A stretch of 64,000 bases of DNA, taken from NCBI RefSeq assembly GCF_025370785.1, contig NZ_JAMXFA010000031.1:20597-84596 (forward strand). Reading direction: 5' to 3'. The position numbers were made by a program, and so were the translations under genes. How positions within the stretch are numbered: position 1 is the stretch's first letter; the number at the start of each line of letters is the position of its first letter. The stretch comes from Laspinema olomoucense D3b. Lineage in GTDB: Bacteria; Cyanobacteriota; Cyanobacteriia; Cyanobacteriales; Laspinemataceae. Of this stretch, positions 37,236 through 45,533 are shown piece after piece. The notes beneath the pieces are model-generated. The model saw nothing but the letters and a program-made list of their open reading frames with translations, searched no databases and was not told the DNA's origin.

Positions 37236-38297
37236 GTGAAGTTGCCCAAACTATCTCTCGGAAGTTTCCTCATCTGGTGGAGAGGCATAGGAGCGGGGAT
37301 GGGTCCCTCCTTGCAACCCCTGCTGCGGTTTTTGCAGTTTTTTTCCTATCTCAAATTTTCCACCCTGTGCGAAGTTGCCGATCGCGCCAGCCAACAGCGA
37401 TTAACAGGTTTATCAGCAGAAATGGCCTACCATGCCATGTTATCTCTGTTTCCCGCTATTCTAGCAGTCGTTGCTTCCATTGGTCTATTTGAAGTCTTAC
37501 AAGCTACTTTGTTCAATCTAGCTAATCAACTCGCTGAGGTGATACCCCTTGAAGTTTGGAACACCATTCGCGGGTTGATTCGAGAAATTCTCCAAAGTCG
37601 GAATCAGGAAGTATTTTCCCTAGGGTTTGTCGCAGCGCTTTGGGTTTTTTCCGGGGTCATGGGTGCAGCAATGGCCGCTTTAGATCAAATTCATCAAATT
37701 CCCCACAAACAGAGGCGGCCTTTTTGGAAGGCGAAACTGGTGGCGATCGGTCTAGCGATGGGGAGCATTATTCTATTTATTGTGGCCTCGTTTCTAATTT
37801 TTATTAGTGACTGGGTGATTCAGTTACTCGCCCGTCGCAGTTGTTTAATCGATTCGGGTCAAAATTGTTTATTTGAATCGGGATTTCTCTGCCTGTTGAA
37901 ACCTCTACCGAGTTGCCCTCTGGAAGGACGATTGTTGGAGGTGTGGCATTTTTGGAGTCGTCCCCTGACGTTACTGATTGTTTCGGTTGCCTTTGCCTTT
38001 ATTTATCGGTTTGGTCCCTCCCACCGTCGGCGGGATACGCCCCTAATTCCGGGCGCTTTTATTGCCGCTATTGTATGGGCGATTATTTCCAGTTTGTTTC
38101 GCCTTTATGTATTACATTTTGGAAATTATAATCGGACTTATGGGGCAGTGGGAACAATTATTATTTTGCTCTTATGGCTTTATTTGAGTTCGTTGGTGAC
38201 TCTTTTAGGCGCTCAACTGAATGTGACGGTGGGGGCTGCCATGCGTCGCGATCGCGCCATTTACTATCGGGTTAAGAAGCCTGATAGGGGTGAATAA
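37236..38297 (+). CDS. YihY/BrkB family inner membrane protein
   Basis: This 353-aa protein has about six transmembrane segments. The family signature is clear: LSAEMAYHAMLSLFPAILAVV, LGFVAALWVFSGVMGAAMAALDQIH (in parts), FRLYVLHFGNYNRTYGAVGT and IIILLLWLYLSSLVTLLGAQLN near the C-terminus. The start is a GTG at 37236 (GGGAG about 10 nt upstream). It was once called RNase BN, but that link was withdrawn for E. coli YihY; its function is unknown. It has no adjacent partner gene. Confidence 0.9.
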   Translation: MKLPKLSLGSFLIWWRGIGAGMGPSLQPLLRFLQFFSYLKFSTLCEVADRASQQRLTGLSAEMAYHAMLSLFPAILAVVASIGLFEVLQATLFNLANQLAEVIPLEVWNTIRGLIREILQSRNQEVFSLGFVAALWVFSGVMGAAMAALDQIHQIPHKQRRPFWKAKLVAIGLAMGSIILFIVASFLIFISDWVIQLLARRSCLIDSGQNCLFESGFLCLLKPLPSCPLEGRLLEVWHFWSRPLTLLIVSVAFAFIYRFGPSHRRRDTPLIPGAFIAAIVWAIISSLFRLYVLHFGNYNRTYGAVGTIIILLLWLYLSSLVTLLGAQLNVTVGAAMRRDRAIYYRVKKPDRGE

Positions 38298-38500
38298 GTC
38301 TTCGGATTTTAAGGGGAAAGAAGGCGTTAGGGGTGAATTTGAACTCACAGAACGACCGCAAGCCGTTACTCTGAACAGGGGAGGATAACGACTTGCGATC
38401 GTTGCTTTAGTGGGTTTTAGCCGACTACAGCTATAAGGACGCCAATGTTTAAAACCCTGGGGTTATCTTTGAAAGGGTGAGGTCTAATAATCGGGTTGAT

Positions 38501-38683
38501 TTAATAGCGCCTAGGGGTTTGGAGACGATAAATGACCCCCAAGGTAATGGACAGAAAAATTAAGAGCCATAGGACACCGCTGGAAATTCCCGTCAAAATG
38601 CGCAGACCTCGGAGTATCCAAAGGGCTACCGTGAGACCGGCAATGCTCCAAAATACTTTTAATACGATCTGCTTTTGATTCAA
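38501..38683 (-). CDS. Small two-helix membrane protein
   Basis: This 60-aa protein consists of two hydrophobic helices (VFWSIAGLTVALWILRGL and GVLWLLIFLSITLGVIYRLQ) and a basic tail. The start is a TTG at 38683 without a clear ribosome binding site. Similar tiny membrane proteins are common in cyanobacterial genomes; no function is known. The region just 5' of it (38340-38410 on plus) holds copies of the ACGACTTGCGATCGTT-type dispersed repeat. Confidence 0.6.
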   Translation of the reverse strand: MNQKQIVLKVFWSIAGLTVALWILRGLRILTGISSGVLWLLIFLSITLGVIYRLQTPRRY

Positions 38684-38899
38684 AGGTTTAATCTGAGGTC
38701 AAACGGTAATGTAAAATAAAATTGTAGCAGATTTTAGGTGCAAAGGAATAAAGGAACGCGATCTCATAACTTTTCCGATTTGCCCTAAGATTTGGAGGGG
38801 TGCGGCGATCGCCCCTAGGAACTCCGTAGAATCCTCAATTGCCAATTTCTTACGGAAAATCTAAAATCGGAAATTTAAAGTCTAAAATCTACACCTCCC

Positions 38900-39757
38900 A
38901 TGATGCCCACCCGTCAAACCCTGAATTTCCCTGATCTCCAGCTTTCTTATCTGGAATGGAATCGCGGAAAAGAGCCGTTATTGTTGTTGCATGGGTTGGG
39001 AGACCATGCTTTGGTTTGGGCGAGTTTAGGGGAATACCTAAGCGATCGCTATCATATTATTGCACCGGATCTGCGGGGTCACGGTTATAGCAGTAAACCT
39101 GTAAAGGGTTACACCACCTCGGATATACTCGGGGATCTCGAAGGTTTACTGGCTCATCTGCGGTGGCGATCGGCTCATGTTTTGGCCCATTCTTGGAGTG
39201 CGAAAATTGCCCCAATTTGGGCGCGATCGCATCCTGAACGCTTTAATAGCATGATTTTGGTGGACCCCATCTTTATCACCAAGATGCCATCGATCATGAA
39301 ACTGAGTTTTCCCATCCTTTACCGCACTTTAGCTTGCCTAAAAATGATGGGTCCCTTTCCCAGCTATGAAGCAGCACAAGCGCAGGCGCAGCAGTTGGGG
39401 CAATACAGCGGGTGGAGTCCCCTGCAACAACAGGTTTTTCAAGAAGGGATTGAGAAAAAACCCAATGGAGAGTGGGGGAGTAAGTTTACGATCGCTGCCC
39501 GAGATGGCATTTTTGAGGATGTCCTGCGCGTGGACGGATTAACCGAACCCCTATTAACCCCTACCCTATTCATTCAACCCAAACAGGGTGTTAATCGTGC
39601 CCAATGGCAAATTAAGCCTTACAAAACTTATCTAAAAAATCTGACTCACCATCGGATTGAGGGCAATCACTGGCCCTTTTTAGCGCAGGCAGAGGCTTTC
39701 AATGCGATCGTTGCGGATTTTTTAACCAGGGTTTCTACAAAAAAATCGGGTGATTAG
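38900..39757 (+). CDS. Alpha/beta hydrolase
   Basis: This 285-aa protein has the alpha/beta hydrolase fold: oxyanion segment LLLLHGLGDHALVW, PDLRGHGYSSKP, nucleophile elbow HVLAHSWSAKIA (Ser in AHSWSA, an unusual replacement of GxSxG), acid region LTPTLFIQPKQG and catalytic His EGNHWPF near the end. The elbow without the first Gly (AHSWSA) is atypical but seen in some members. The substrate is unknown. A second ATG three bases in (38903) is an equally good start. Confidence 0.85.
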   Translation: MMPTRQTLNFPDLQLSYLEWNRGKEPLLLLHGLGDHALVWASLGEYLSDRYHIIAPDLRGHGYSSKPVKGYTTSDILGDLEGLLAHLRWRSAHVLAHSWSAKIAPIWARSHPERFNSMILVDPIFITKMPSIMKLSFPILYRTLACLKMMGPFPSYEAAQAQAQQLGQYSGWSPLQQQVFQEGIEKKPNGEWGSKFTIAARDGIFEDVLRVDGLTEPLLTPTLFIQPKQGVNRAQWQIKPYKTYLKNLTHHRIEGNHWPFLAQAEAFNAIVADFLTRVSTKKSGD

Positions 39758-39905
39758 GGACCTATCCCGGAGTGGAGAGTAGACAAATTCCACTTAGACT
39801 TGTTATCACTTGAGGGGTTATACATCCGAGGGGTGTCACCCCACATCTTGACGCTTTACACTTCTACATGAGAATCTGTTTCCCTAAAGCACGGAGAAAA
39901 TAGTA

Positions 39906-40520
39906 ATGACTGGATCGAATTTAGCCTTTGATTTTACGCGATTGTCCAGACCCAAATCAGCAGAGGAAGAGAAGCTGCTGAGTCGAACGAATTCAGACAA
40001 TGCTGTAGCAATCAACTCCACCGAAACTGACTCATTCATAAACGGGATCAGCGAGCAAGCTGAACTCAACCGCGATCGCCTCTGGGAAGACGTCCTGCGG
40101 CAACTGGGTCAAGAACTCGAACAACGCAGACAACAGCAAGGACTCTCTCGCGAAGAACTCTACAACTTGACCCATGTCCCCCAGCATCAGATCCAGGCCC
40201 TCGAAACCGGGTTGATCGAGAAATTACCCCAGGATATCTATGTCCGAGGGTTTGTCCGTCGTCTTGGGGATGCCTTGGGATTAGATGGGTCCGTTTTAGC
40301 CGATTCTTTACCCGAACGGAATCCCATCCAAACCGTCGCCCGTTCGACAAACCCCTCAAAATTTGTTTTTAGCTTGTCTTTGAGCCCCATCCATCTTTAC
40401 CTGGTCTATGGCATCCTTTTGGTGGGTGCAATCCTAGGGCTATCATTCCAGAAAGCCCACAACGCATCGATGTCCCCGTCCAATCCGGCTCTTTCCTATC
40501 CCGTTGATGTCAACCCCTAA
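39906..40520 (+). CDS. RodZ-like helix-turn-helix membrane protein
   Basis: This 204-aa protein contains an HTH_25 domain (about residues 65-120: LGQELEQRRQQQGLSREELY, QIQALETGLIEKLPQDIYVR, GFVRRLGDALGLD), a Ser/Pro-rich linker and one transmembrane helix (about 158-180, LYLVYGILLVGAILGLSF). This is the RodZ layout without a large outer domain. RodZ links MreB filaments to the cell wall; related proteins may instead bind DNA at the membrane. GGAG 9 nt upstream supports the ATG at 39906. Confidence 0.82.
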   Translation: MTGSNLAFDFTRLSRPKSAEEEKLLSRTNSDNAVAINSTETDSFINGISEQAELNRDRLWEDVLRQLGQELEQRRQQQGLSREELYNLTHVPQHQIQALETGLIEKLPQDIYVRGFVRRLGDALGLDGSVLADSLPERNPIQTVARSTNPSKFVFSLSLSPIHLYLVYGILLVGAILGLSFQKAHNASMSPSNPALSYPVDVNP

Positions 40521-40857
40521 AAAACCGGCCCAATCCGGCCAAAGCTCGTGAATGCAGGGATTATTAACCCAATAACTGAAAAGCTCTAGGTTATTTAGCC
40601 CTAACGGATTGTCTTGAATCGTCAATTCCAACAGCACAATTTCCCGGGAATTGTCCCGTGGCAGGGGCCAAGGGGGTGGGTTTTGTCCCCTTGAGGATGT
40701 AGAGTCGAGGGTTGGCCAGCACTTGGGGATATTTCCAGACCAACCCCAAGCCGAGTGGACTGGGAAAAATCACTCCGGATTGGCAGCGCCGGAATTGGAA
40801 ACCTGATAGAGATTCAGGCTGGGGTGCCTCTATATTGTAATCAAGAGGCTGGAGCAT
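40521..40857 (-). pseudogene. Possible frame-broken gene of unknown family
   Basis: Two overlapping minus-strand reading frames look like parts of one protein. The first runs from the ATG at 40857 (MLQPLDYNIEAPQPESLSGF, then RRCQSGVIFPSPLGLGLVWK and ANPRLYILKG). The second continues in the next frame (PLPRDNSREIVLLELTIQDN, then GLNNLELFSYWVNNP). The switch point is near the GGGG and AAAA runs at 40683-40690, so a single-base indel or a sequencing error would join them. It could also be chance. No family is recognised. Confidence 0.35.
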
Positions 40858-40993
40858 CAGCCTGGGGCGATCGCTTTATATGAATCTATGAATTTATCGG
40901 AAGGGAAACTTCTGAAGAATCTTAGTTCGTCTTGGTTTTGGTGTGATCGCACCTATATGCTCTAAAAATACTTCCCTAAAATTATCGAAGCTG

Positions 40994-42097
40994 ATGAATA
41001 ATATTTTCACCTCTGCTTTAGGTTTACCTCAGATTCTCCGAGCCATCTTATTATCCTGGGGTGCGATCGCGACCATAACTCCCACTCCAGCGATGGCGAT
41101 CGCTACCCCGGACGTTCAACCGGAAACCCAGACCCCCAGAGACCTTCCCCCGGGAGGTCTCTCGTTTGTAGAAGGAGGGCCATTCACCTCCCCACAGAGC
41201 ACCTTAAATGCTGAGGAAAGTAGCCCGGTCCCCGTATTTTCAACGGATCAGGAGCCTCTAAGCGCCGACGTATTAGCACAGACTAGCGGCAGTTGTGACG
41301 GGGGGATGAGAGTAGAATCCCTTCGCGGGAACGTCACCTTTGAAGGACGCCCCATTCAAGTCGGAGACTGTTTCCAACCGGCGATCGGCACCTGGGTCAC
41401 CGAAGAAAACTCCAACGCTCGTTTGCGATTTGACAACTTTCGCGGCAGCCTAGAAGTAGATGAAGTCAGCGAATTTGAGATCGAAAGCCTTGCGGATGAG
41501 AATGTCGAGCTATTTGTGCGCCAGGGACAGGTCAGGTTTTCCCTAGGACGGTTAACCCGCGATTTGGTAAGCGAGCTTGAAGGAACCGCGATCGCCACGA
41601 AGACCCTCCCCTTCTCCCTAGAAGACCCCCTGTTAACCCAGGACCGCACCGGAGGTTCCCCCTTCAGAGTGCGGACACCCACCGGAGTTGCCGGGGTGCG
41701 CGGTACGTCATTTGGCGTCGATGTCGGACCCAACGGTCAGACAGGAGTCCGGACCGTTGATGGTAGCGTCAGCGCCACCGCACTCGGACAAGAAGTCCTC
41801 TTGGGTAATGGTCAATTTACCGTGATCGCCCCCGGTTTGGCTCCCACTGCGCCTCAACCCATTCCTGCCGAGTCCAAATTGCAATTGCTCGTCACCCAAC
41901 CCCGGGGTTCCAATCGAGTTCTCATTCACGGTAAAATTGATAGTCCAGATATCGTGTTGCTCAACGGTGAACCTATTGTTACCAATCCCGATGGCAGTTT
42001 CTCCCTGTTGATACCCAGACCTGCCTCCCGACGACTGCGGTTCGTCGTGCGTGGACCGGCAGTGCGAGAACGAGTCTATTCCATCCCGGTTCAATAA
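40994..42097 (+). CDS. FecR-domain exported protein
   Basis: This 367-aa protein starts at the ATG at 40994; the longer GTG start at 40943 would put 17 residues before the signal peptide. Signal peptide residues 1-33 end in PAMA. The FecR domain covers about 95-280: MRVESLRGNVTFEGRPIQVG, WVTEENSNARLRFDN, VELFVRQGQVRFSLGRL and TPTGVAGVRGTSFGVDVG. The C-terminal part is a beta-rich Ig-like piece (RVLIHGKIDSPDIVLLNGEP). FecR domains are periplasmic sensor or scaffold modules. The gene is immediately followed by a CHASE2 adenylate cyclase, a pairing I know from other cyanobacteria, suggesting a joint envelope-sensing unit. Confidence 0.88.
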   Translation: MNNIFTSALGLPQILRAILLSWGAIATITPTPAMAIATPDVQPETQTPRDLPPGGLSFVEGGPFTSPQSTLNAEESSPVPVFSTDQEPLSADVLAQTSGSCDGGMRVESLRGNVTFEGRPIQVGDCFQPAIGTWVTEENSNARLRFDNFRGSLEVDEVSEFEIESLADENVELFVRQGQVRFSLGRLTRDLVSELEGTAIATKTLPFSLEDPLLTQDRTGGSPFRVRTPTGVAGVRGTSFGVDVGPNGQTGVRTVDGSVSATALGQEVLLGNGQFTVIAPGLAPTAPQPIPAESKLQLLVTQPRGSNRVLIHGKIDSPDIVLLNGEPIVTNPDGSFSLLIPRPASRRLRFVVRGPAVRERVYSIPVQ

Positions 42098-42152
42098 ATT
42101 ATCCGAATTCCTCAAATCTGGATTCCTTTCTCTGGAGTTGTTAGGGCATTTT

Positions 42153-43985
42153 GTGGGATTTCGACATTGGCTACAAGGTTATTTGAGAACTCATCCTCCT
42201 TTGTTACCCGGAGCGATCGCGGCAGCGATCTCCGTGACAATGGGGTTAGGCGGTGCATGGCAACCCCTAGAACGGTTGGGGTATGGGGTACTGTTTAATC
42301 TTCGTCCCGAACTGCGATGGAATCCCCGGATTACGGTGATTGCCATTGATGGTAAGAGTTTGCAGGATTACGGACAGTTCCCCTGGTCTCGCGATCGCTA
42401 TGTCGAACTTCTGAATGTTCTCAACACTTCTTCCCCTACCGCCATTGGTTTTGATATTTTGTTTCTTGATCCGAGTCCTCAAGATGAATCATTCGCTCGC
42501 GCAATTCAAGCCAATGGCAAAACGATTCTCGCCAGCGCCGGTCCCGAAGAAGAACCGTTACCTGTTTTAAAAGATGCGGCAGCGGCGATCGGTCATATTC
42601 TTCATGAACCGGATAGTGATGGCATTAGCCGTCAGGGAACGGTTTGGTTGAATGGGATACCGACCTTGAGTTTAGCCATGCTGCAAGTTTCGGAAAATCA
42701 ACACCCTGAGACGTTATTAAATCAAATTTCACCCCAGGCTATTGTTAAGCCTGATCCAGAGTTTGATTTTCAAAATGTCTGGATCAATTGGCCCGGAAAA
42801 ATACAGCAAGTCCCCACTTATTCCTTCGTGGATGTAGTCGAGGGTCGCGTTCCTCCAGATGCCTTTGATAATCAACTGGTTTTAGTGGGGTTTGTGGCGA
42901 CGGGTATTGATCGCAAAATTTCACCCATTCAGCCGATTACCGGGGTCTATATCCATGGGGCAATTTTGGATAATGGGTTAGAGGGACGGTTTTTAAAACG
43001 GCTTCCCCCAGTCCTAACTGGGGTGATTTTAATTGGGATTAGTTTATGCATGAGTTGGGTCTGGAGCGATCGCGGTTTGATGCGCTTCGGATTGGCGCAA
43101 CTTCAGATTGCAGCAGCATTGGGGTTTCCTCTAGCTTGGTTTGCCATCGCTTTAGCTGCTTTTACTTGGGGAAATTGGTGGCTTCCAGTTGCTGCACCCA
43201 TCGGCACCATGCTATTAGCGGGAATCATCGTCCAACTGCGCGATCGCTATGAAAAACAACAGCTCATGCAGCTTTTTGCAAAACAAATTTCTCCCGAAAT
43301 GGCTCGTTTAGTTTGGGACCGTCGGGATGAAATTTTTGACCGGGGAGATTTACCGCCTCAAGAATTGATTGCTACGGTTTTATTCATGGATATTCGCAGT
43401 TTTACTACTATTTCTGAACGCTTACCTCCCCGGGATTTACTCTCCTGGCTCAATGATTATTTGGATGCAATGTCTGAATGTATTATGGAGCATGGGGGAG
43501 TGATTGATAAATATATTGGTGATGCAATTATGGCGGTATTTGGGCTGCCGTTTCCTCGTCAAACTCCCGAGGAAATTCAGGCCGATGCCAGGAATGCGAT
43601 CGCCGCTTGTTTAGCAATGGATGCGCGACTGAAACAACTCAATCAACGGATGAAGGCAGAAGGAAAACCGTTGATTCAAGTGGGAATGGGGATTCATACA
43701 GGTCCGCTGATTGCAGGGAGTGTCGGCGGCAAACAACGGGCCAATTATTCAGCGATCGGGGATACGGTGAATGTGGCGGCCCGAGTAGAACCCCTAAATA
43801 AAGATATTGTTGCTCATAATCTTTATCACCTTTTGGTCACCGAAGAAACCTATAATTACGTCTGCGATCGCTATCAAGGGGTTCAAGTGACTGAACTTCA
43901 CCTGCGGGGTAAACAGCAGGAAACAATTATCTACTCAATTTTAGGGGAAAGAACCGATGAAAATTCACCGAATCCCTCGGTCTAA
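42153..43985 (+). CDS. CHASE2-domain adenylate/guanylate cyclase
   Basis: This is about 610 aa from the GTG at 42153 (AGGG six nt upstream). A GTG at 42051 is also in frame but overlaps FecR by 47 bp, and its extra residues are not distinctive. After a first membrane helix (AIAAAISVTMGLG) comes a CHASE2 sensor domain (ITVIAIDGKSLQDYGQFPWS, IGFDILFLDPSPQDE, VLVGFVATGIDRK-type), then three transmembrane helices, then a class III cyclase domain. The two metal aspartates are in LFMDIRSFTTI and DKYIGDAIMAVFG; the Lys of KYIGD and the IGDTVNVAARVE segment suggest ATP rather than GTP. The enzyme should make cAMP in the cytosol in response to an outer signal, perhaps with the FecR protein. Confidence 0.9.
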   Translation: MGFRHWLQGYLRTHPPLLPGAIAAAISVTMGLGGAWQPLERLGYGVLFNLRPELRWNPRITVIAIDGKSLQDYGQFPWSRDRYVELLNVLNTSSPTAIGFDILFLDPSPQDESFARAIQANGKTILASAGPEEEPLPVLKDAAAAIGHILHEPDSDGISRQGTVWLNGIPTLSLAMLQVSENQHPETLLNQISPQAIVKPDPEFDFQNVWINWPGKIQQVPTYSFVDVVEGRVPPDAFDNQLVLVGFVATGIDRKISPIQPITGVYIHGAILDNGLEGRFLKRLPPVLTGVILIGISLCMSWVWSDRGLMRFGLAQLQIAAALGFPLAWFAIALAAFTWGNWWLPVAAPIGTMLLAGIIVQLRDRYEKQQLMQLFAKQISPEMARLVWDRRDEIFDRGDLPPQELIATVLFMDIRSFTTISERLPPRDLLSWLNDYLDAMSECIMEHGGVIDKYIGDAIMAVFGLPFPRQTPEEIQADARNAIAACLAMDARLKQLNQRMKAEGKPLIQVGMGIHTGPLIAGSVGGKQRANYSAIGDTVNVAARVEPLNKDIVAHNLYHLLVTEETYNYVCDRYQGVQVTELHLRGKQQETIIYSILGERTDENSPNPSV

Positions 43986-45533
43986 TCATCAAGTCTAGCC
44001 CTCTTCCTAAAGTTTGAATTAAAAAACTCAACCCCTACCAGTGAATAGCTGGGTTATAGGCGCTGATCTGACGAACCTCACAACTGAACGATGTACTTAT
44101 TCTGATTCAGGAAAGAGAGGGTAGCGTTTGGCATTTCTGGATGAGGGACTTTATCCACGAGATTTAGAAGAACGGCTTCCTGGAGGAGATGTTTGTGTCG
44201 TTTTAGGATGATTACCTTCTAAAGTAGGTTTTCGGTCTTGGATATTGTTGTTACAGCAAGGTTTAGACTGATGTAAATTGGAGTGTTTCTTAGATTTTTT
44301 GGGATTGAACACTTCAATTGTAAAGAAAATAAACAAAAGCGAAAAAACTAGGATAGCCATGATAGTTGACCCTTCAAAGATAAGTGCATTTCCGAAAATT
44401 AAGCCCGACTAATCAGACATCACTCCCGAGGACATGGGGAAAGAGTGGAAGCCTATTGTGTTCTTATTGAAAGAGGTAGCAATATGCTCTAACCGCTGGA
44501 TAAAAATTGTCCAATTAATTTAGCCGCCCTCTATACTATTGGTTCTGAATTGAACGAATACTCGGTTAGAAAACCCTGACAGATCTCCTGATTTAAGAGG
44601 GGGCCTGAAATTCGGTATAACCCCCGAGGGAGATCACCTAGTTTGGATTGCTACATTTATACTTACATATTTTAAAAATAGAGTTAGCCTTTAATCTCTT
44701 TCACGCTAAATACGGGTTATCCGGACAATCTGGGTTTTTTTAGAGTTCTACAGCAGCGGTGGGGGTAAATACCCAGTTTCTAAGGGAAAAAATTGTTTTT
44801 AGTATAGAGCCCCTCCGGACTAGGGTGGGATTTGAGGCATAGATGAAATTTGGATAAAGTCAGGAGGAAACTTTAATAAAAATTAATTCAGTTTTATCGA
44901 GTATTTATCAAATTTTATGTAGAGATTACCAAGGATTTTAAAAGCTCAAAAATATATCCAAATTTTACCGGAGGTTGCACTTACTAAAAACCGAATTCAA
45001 CCGTTAACAGATCGGGGGATTTCCCCCCCTACTCGGAGCAAATAGCTTTCGGCAAAACCGAGGCGGGGTCTAACCTTTTCCCGGGTCCAGAGGTTTGGTC
45101 CTTGTTGAAATTAATGTTATATAGGATACCCCGATGATGAAAACCCGGTTAACGGAAGAAAATTCGGGATATTCAAAAATAATGGGCAATATTCCTGATA
45201 GAGAAACCCGGAAGCTGAACATTGTTTGCACTGATACCTGAATAAGCTCCTAGTTTGACTAGAAACCCCACTCCCTCGGCAGTGAGCAGTTTCAGTGCCC
45301 AGTGGTACATCCCCCATCAAAGGCATAAAGCGATCGCGCAACGGACCGATAGCATCGGCTCAAACCTAGCTCGATTCGACTGGTCCAAACGGTCAAGCGA
45401 ACAGCTACAACGATTTGATGCCAGGGAGTTCGAGGGAGTAGTGGGGCCTCTAAGCAAACGATCAGGTTGATTTTAAACCTCTGTGAAACTCAAGGTCAAG
45501 GTGGAAATTCTTTCTATGCAGAGAGTCGTGTCA
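43986..45533. other. Long AT-rich region with at most one small gene
   Basis: This 1.55-kb stretch is poorly coding. It holds a possible 69-aa ORF at 44151-44360 (minus), A/T-rich stretches (44660-45000), and short copies of AGAAACCCGG/ACCCAGTTTCT sequences (44770 and 45140-45215) shared with 36970-37035. I see no tRNA or other RNA. It may contain the promoter and leader of the kinase gene. Confidence 0.45.
44151..44360 (-). CDS. Possible small single-helix membrane protein
   Basis: This 69-aa frame begins MAILVFSLLFIFFTIEVFN (one transmembrane helix) followed by a Lys/Asn/Pro/Ser-rich polar tail with one CC pair. AAGGG lies 9 nt before the ATG. It has no recognised homologue and no neighbours, so coding status is uncertain. 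Confidence 0.35.
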   Translation of the reverse strand: MAILVFSLLFIFFTIEVFNPKKSKKHSNLHQSKPCCNNNIQDRKPTLEGNHPKTTQTSPPGSRSSKSRG

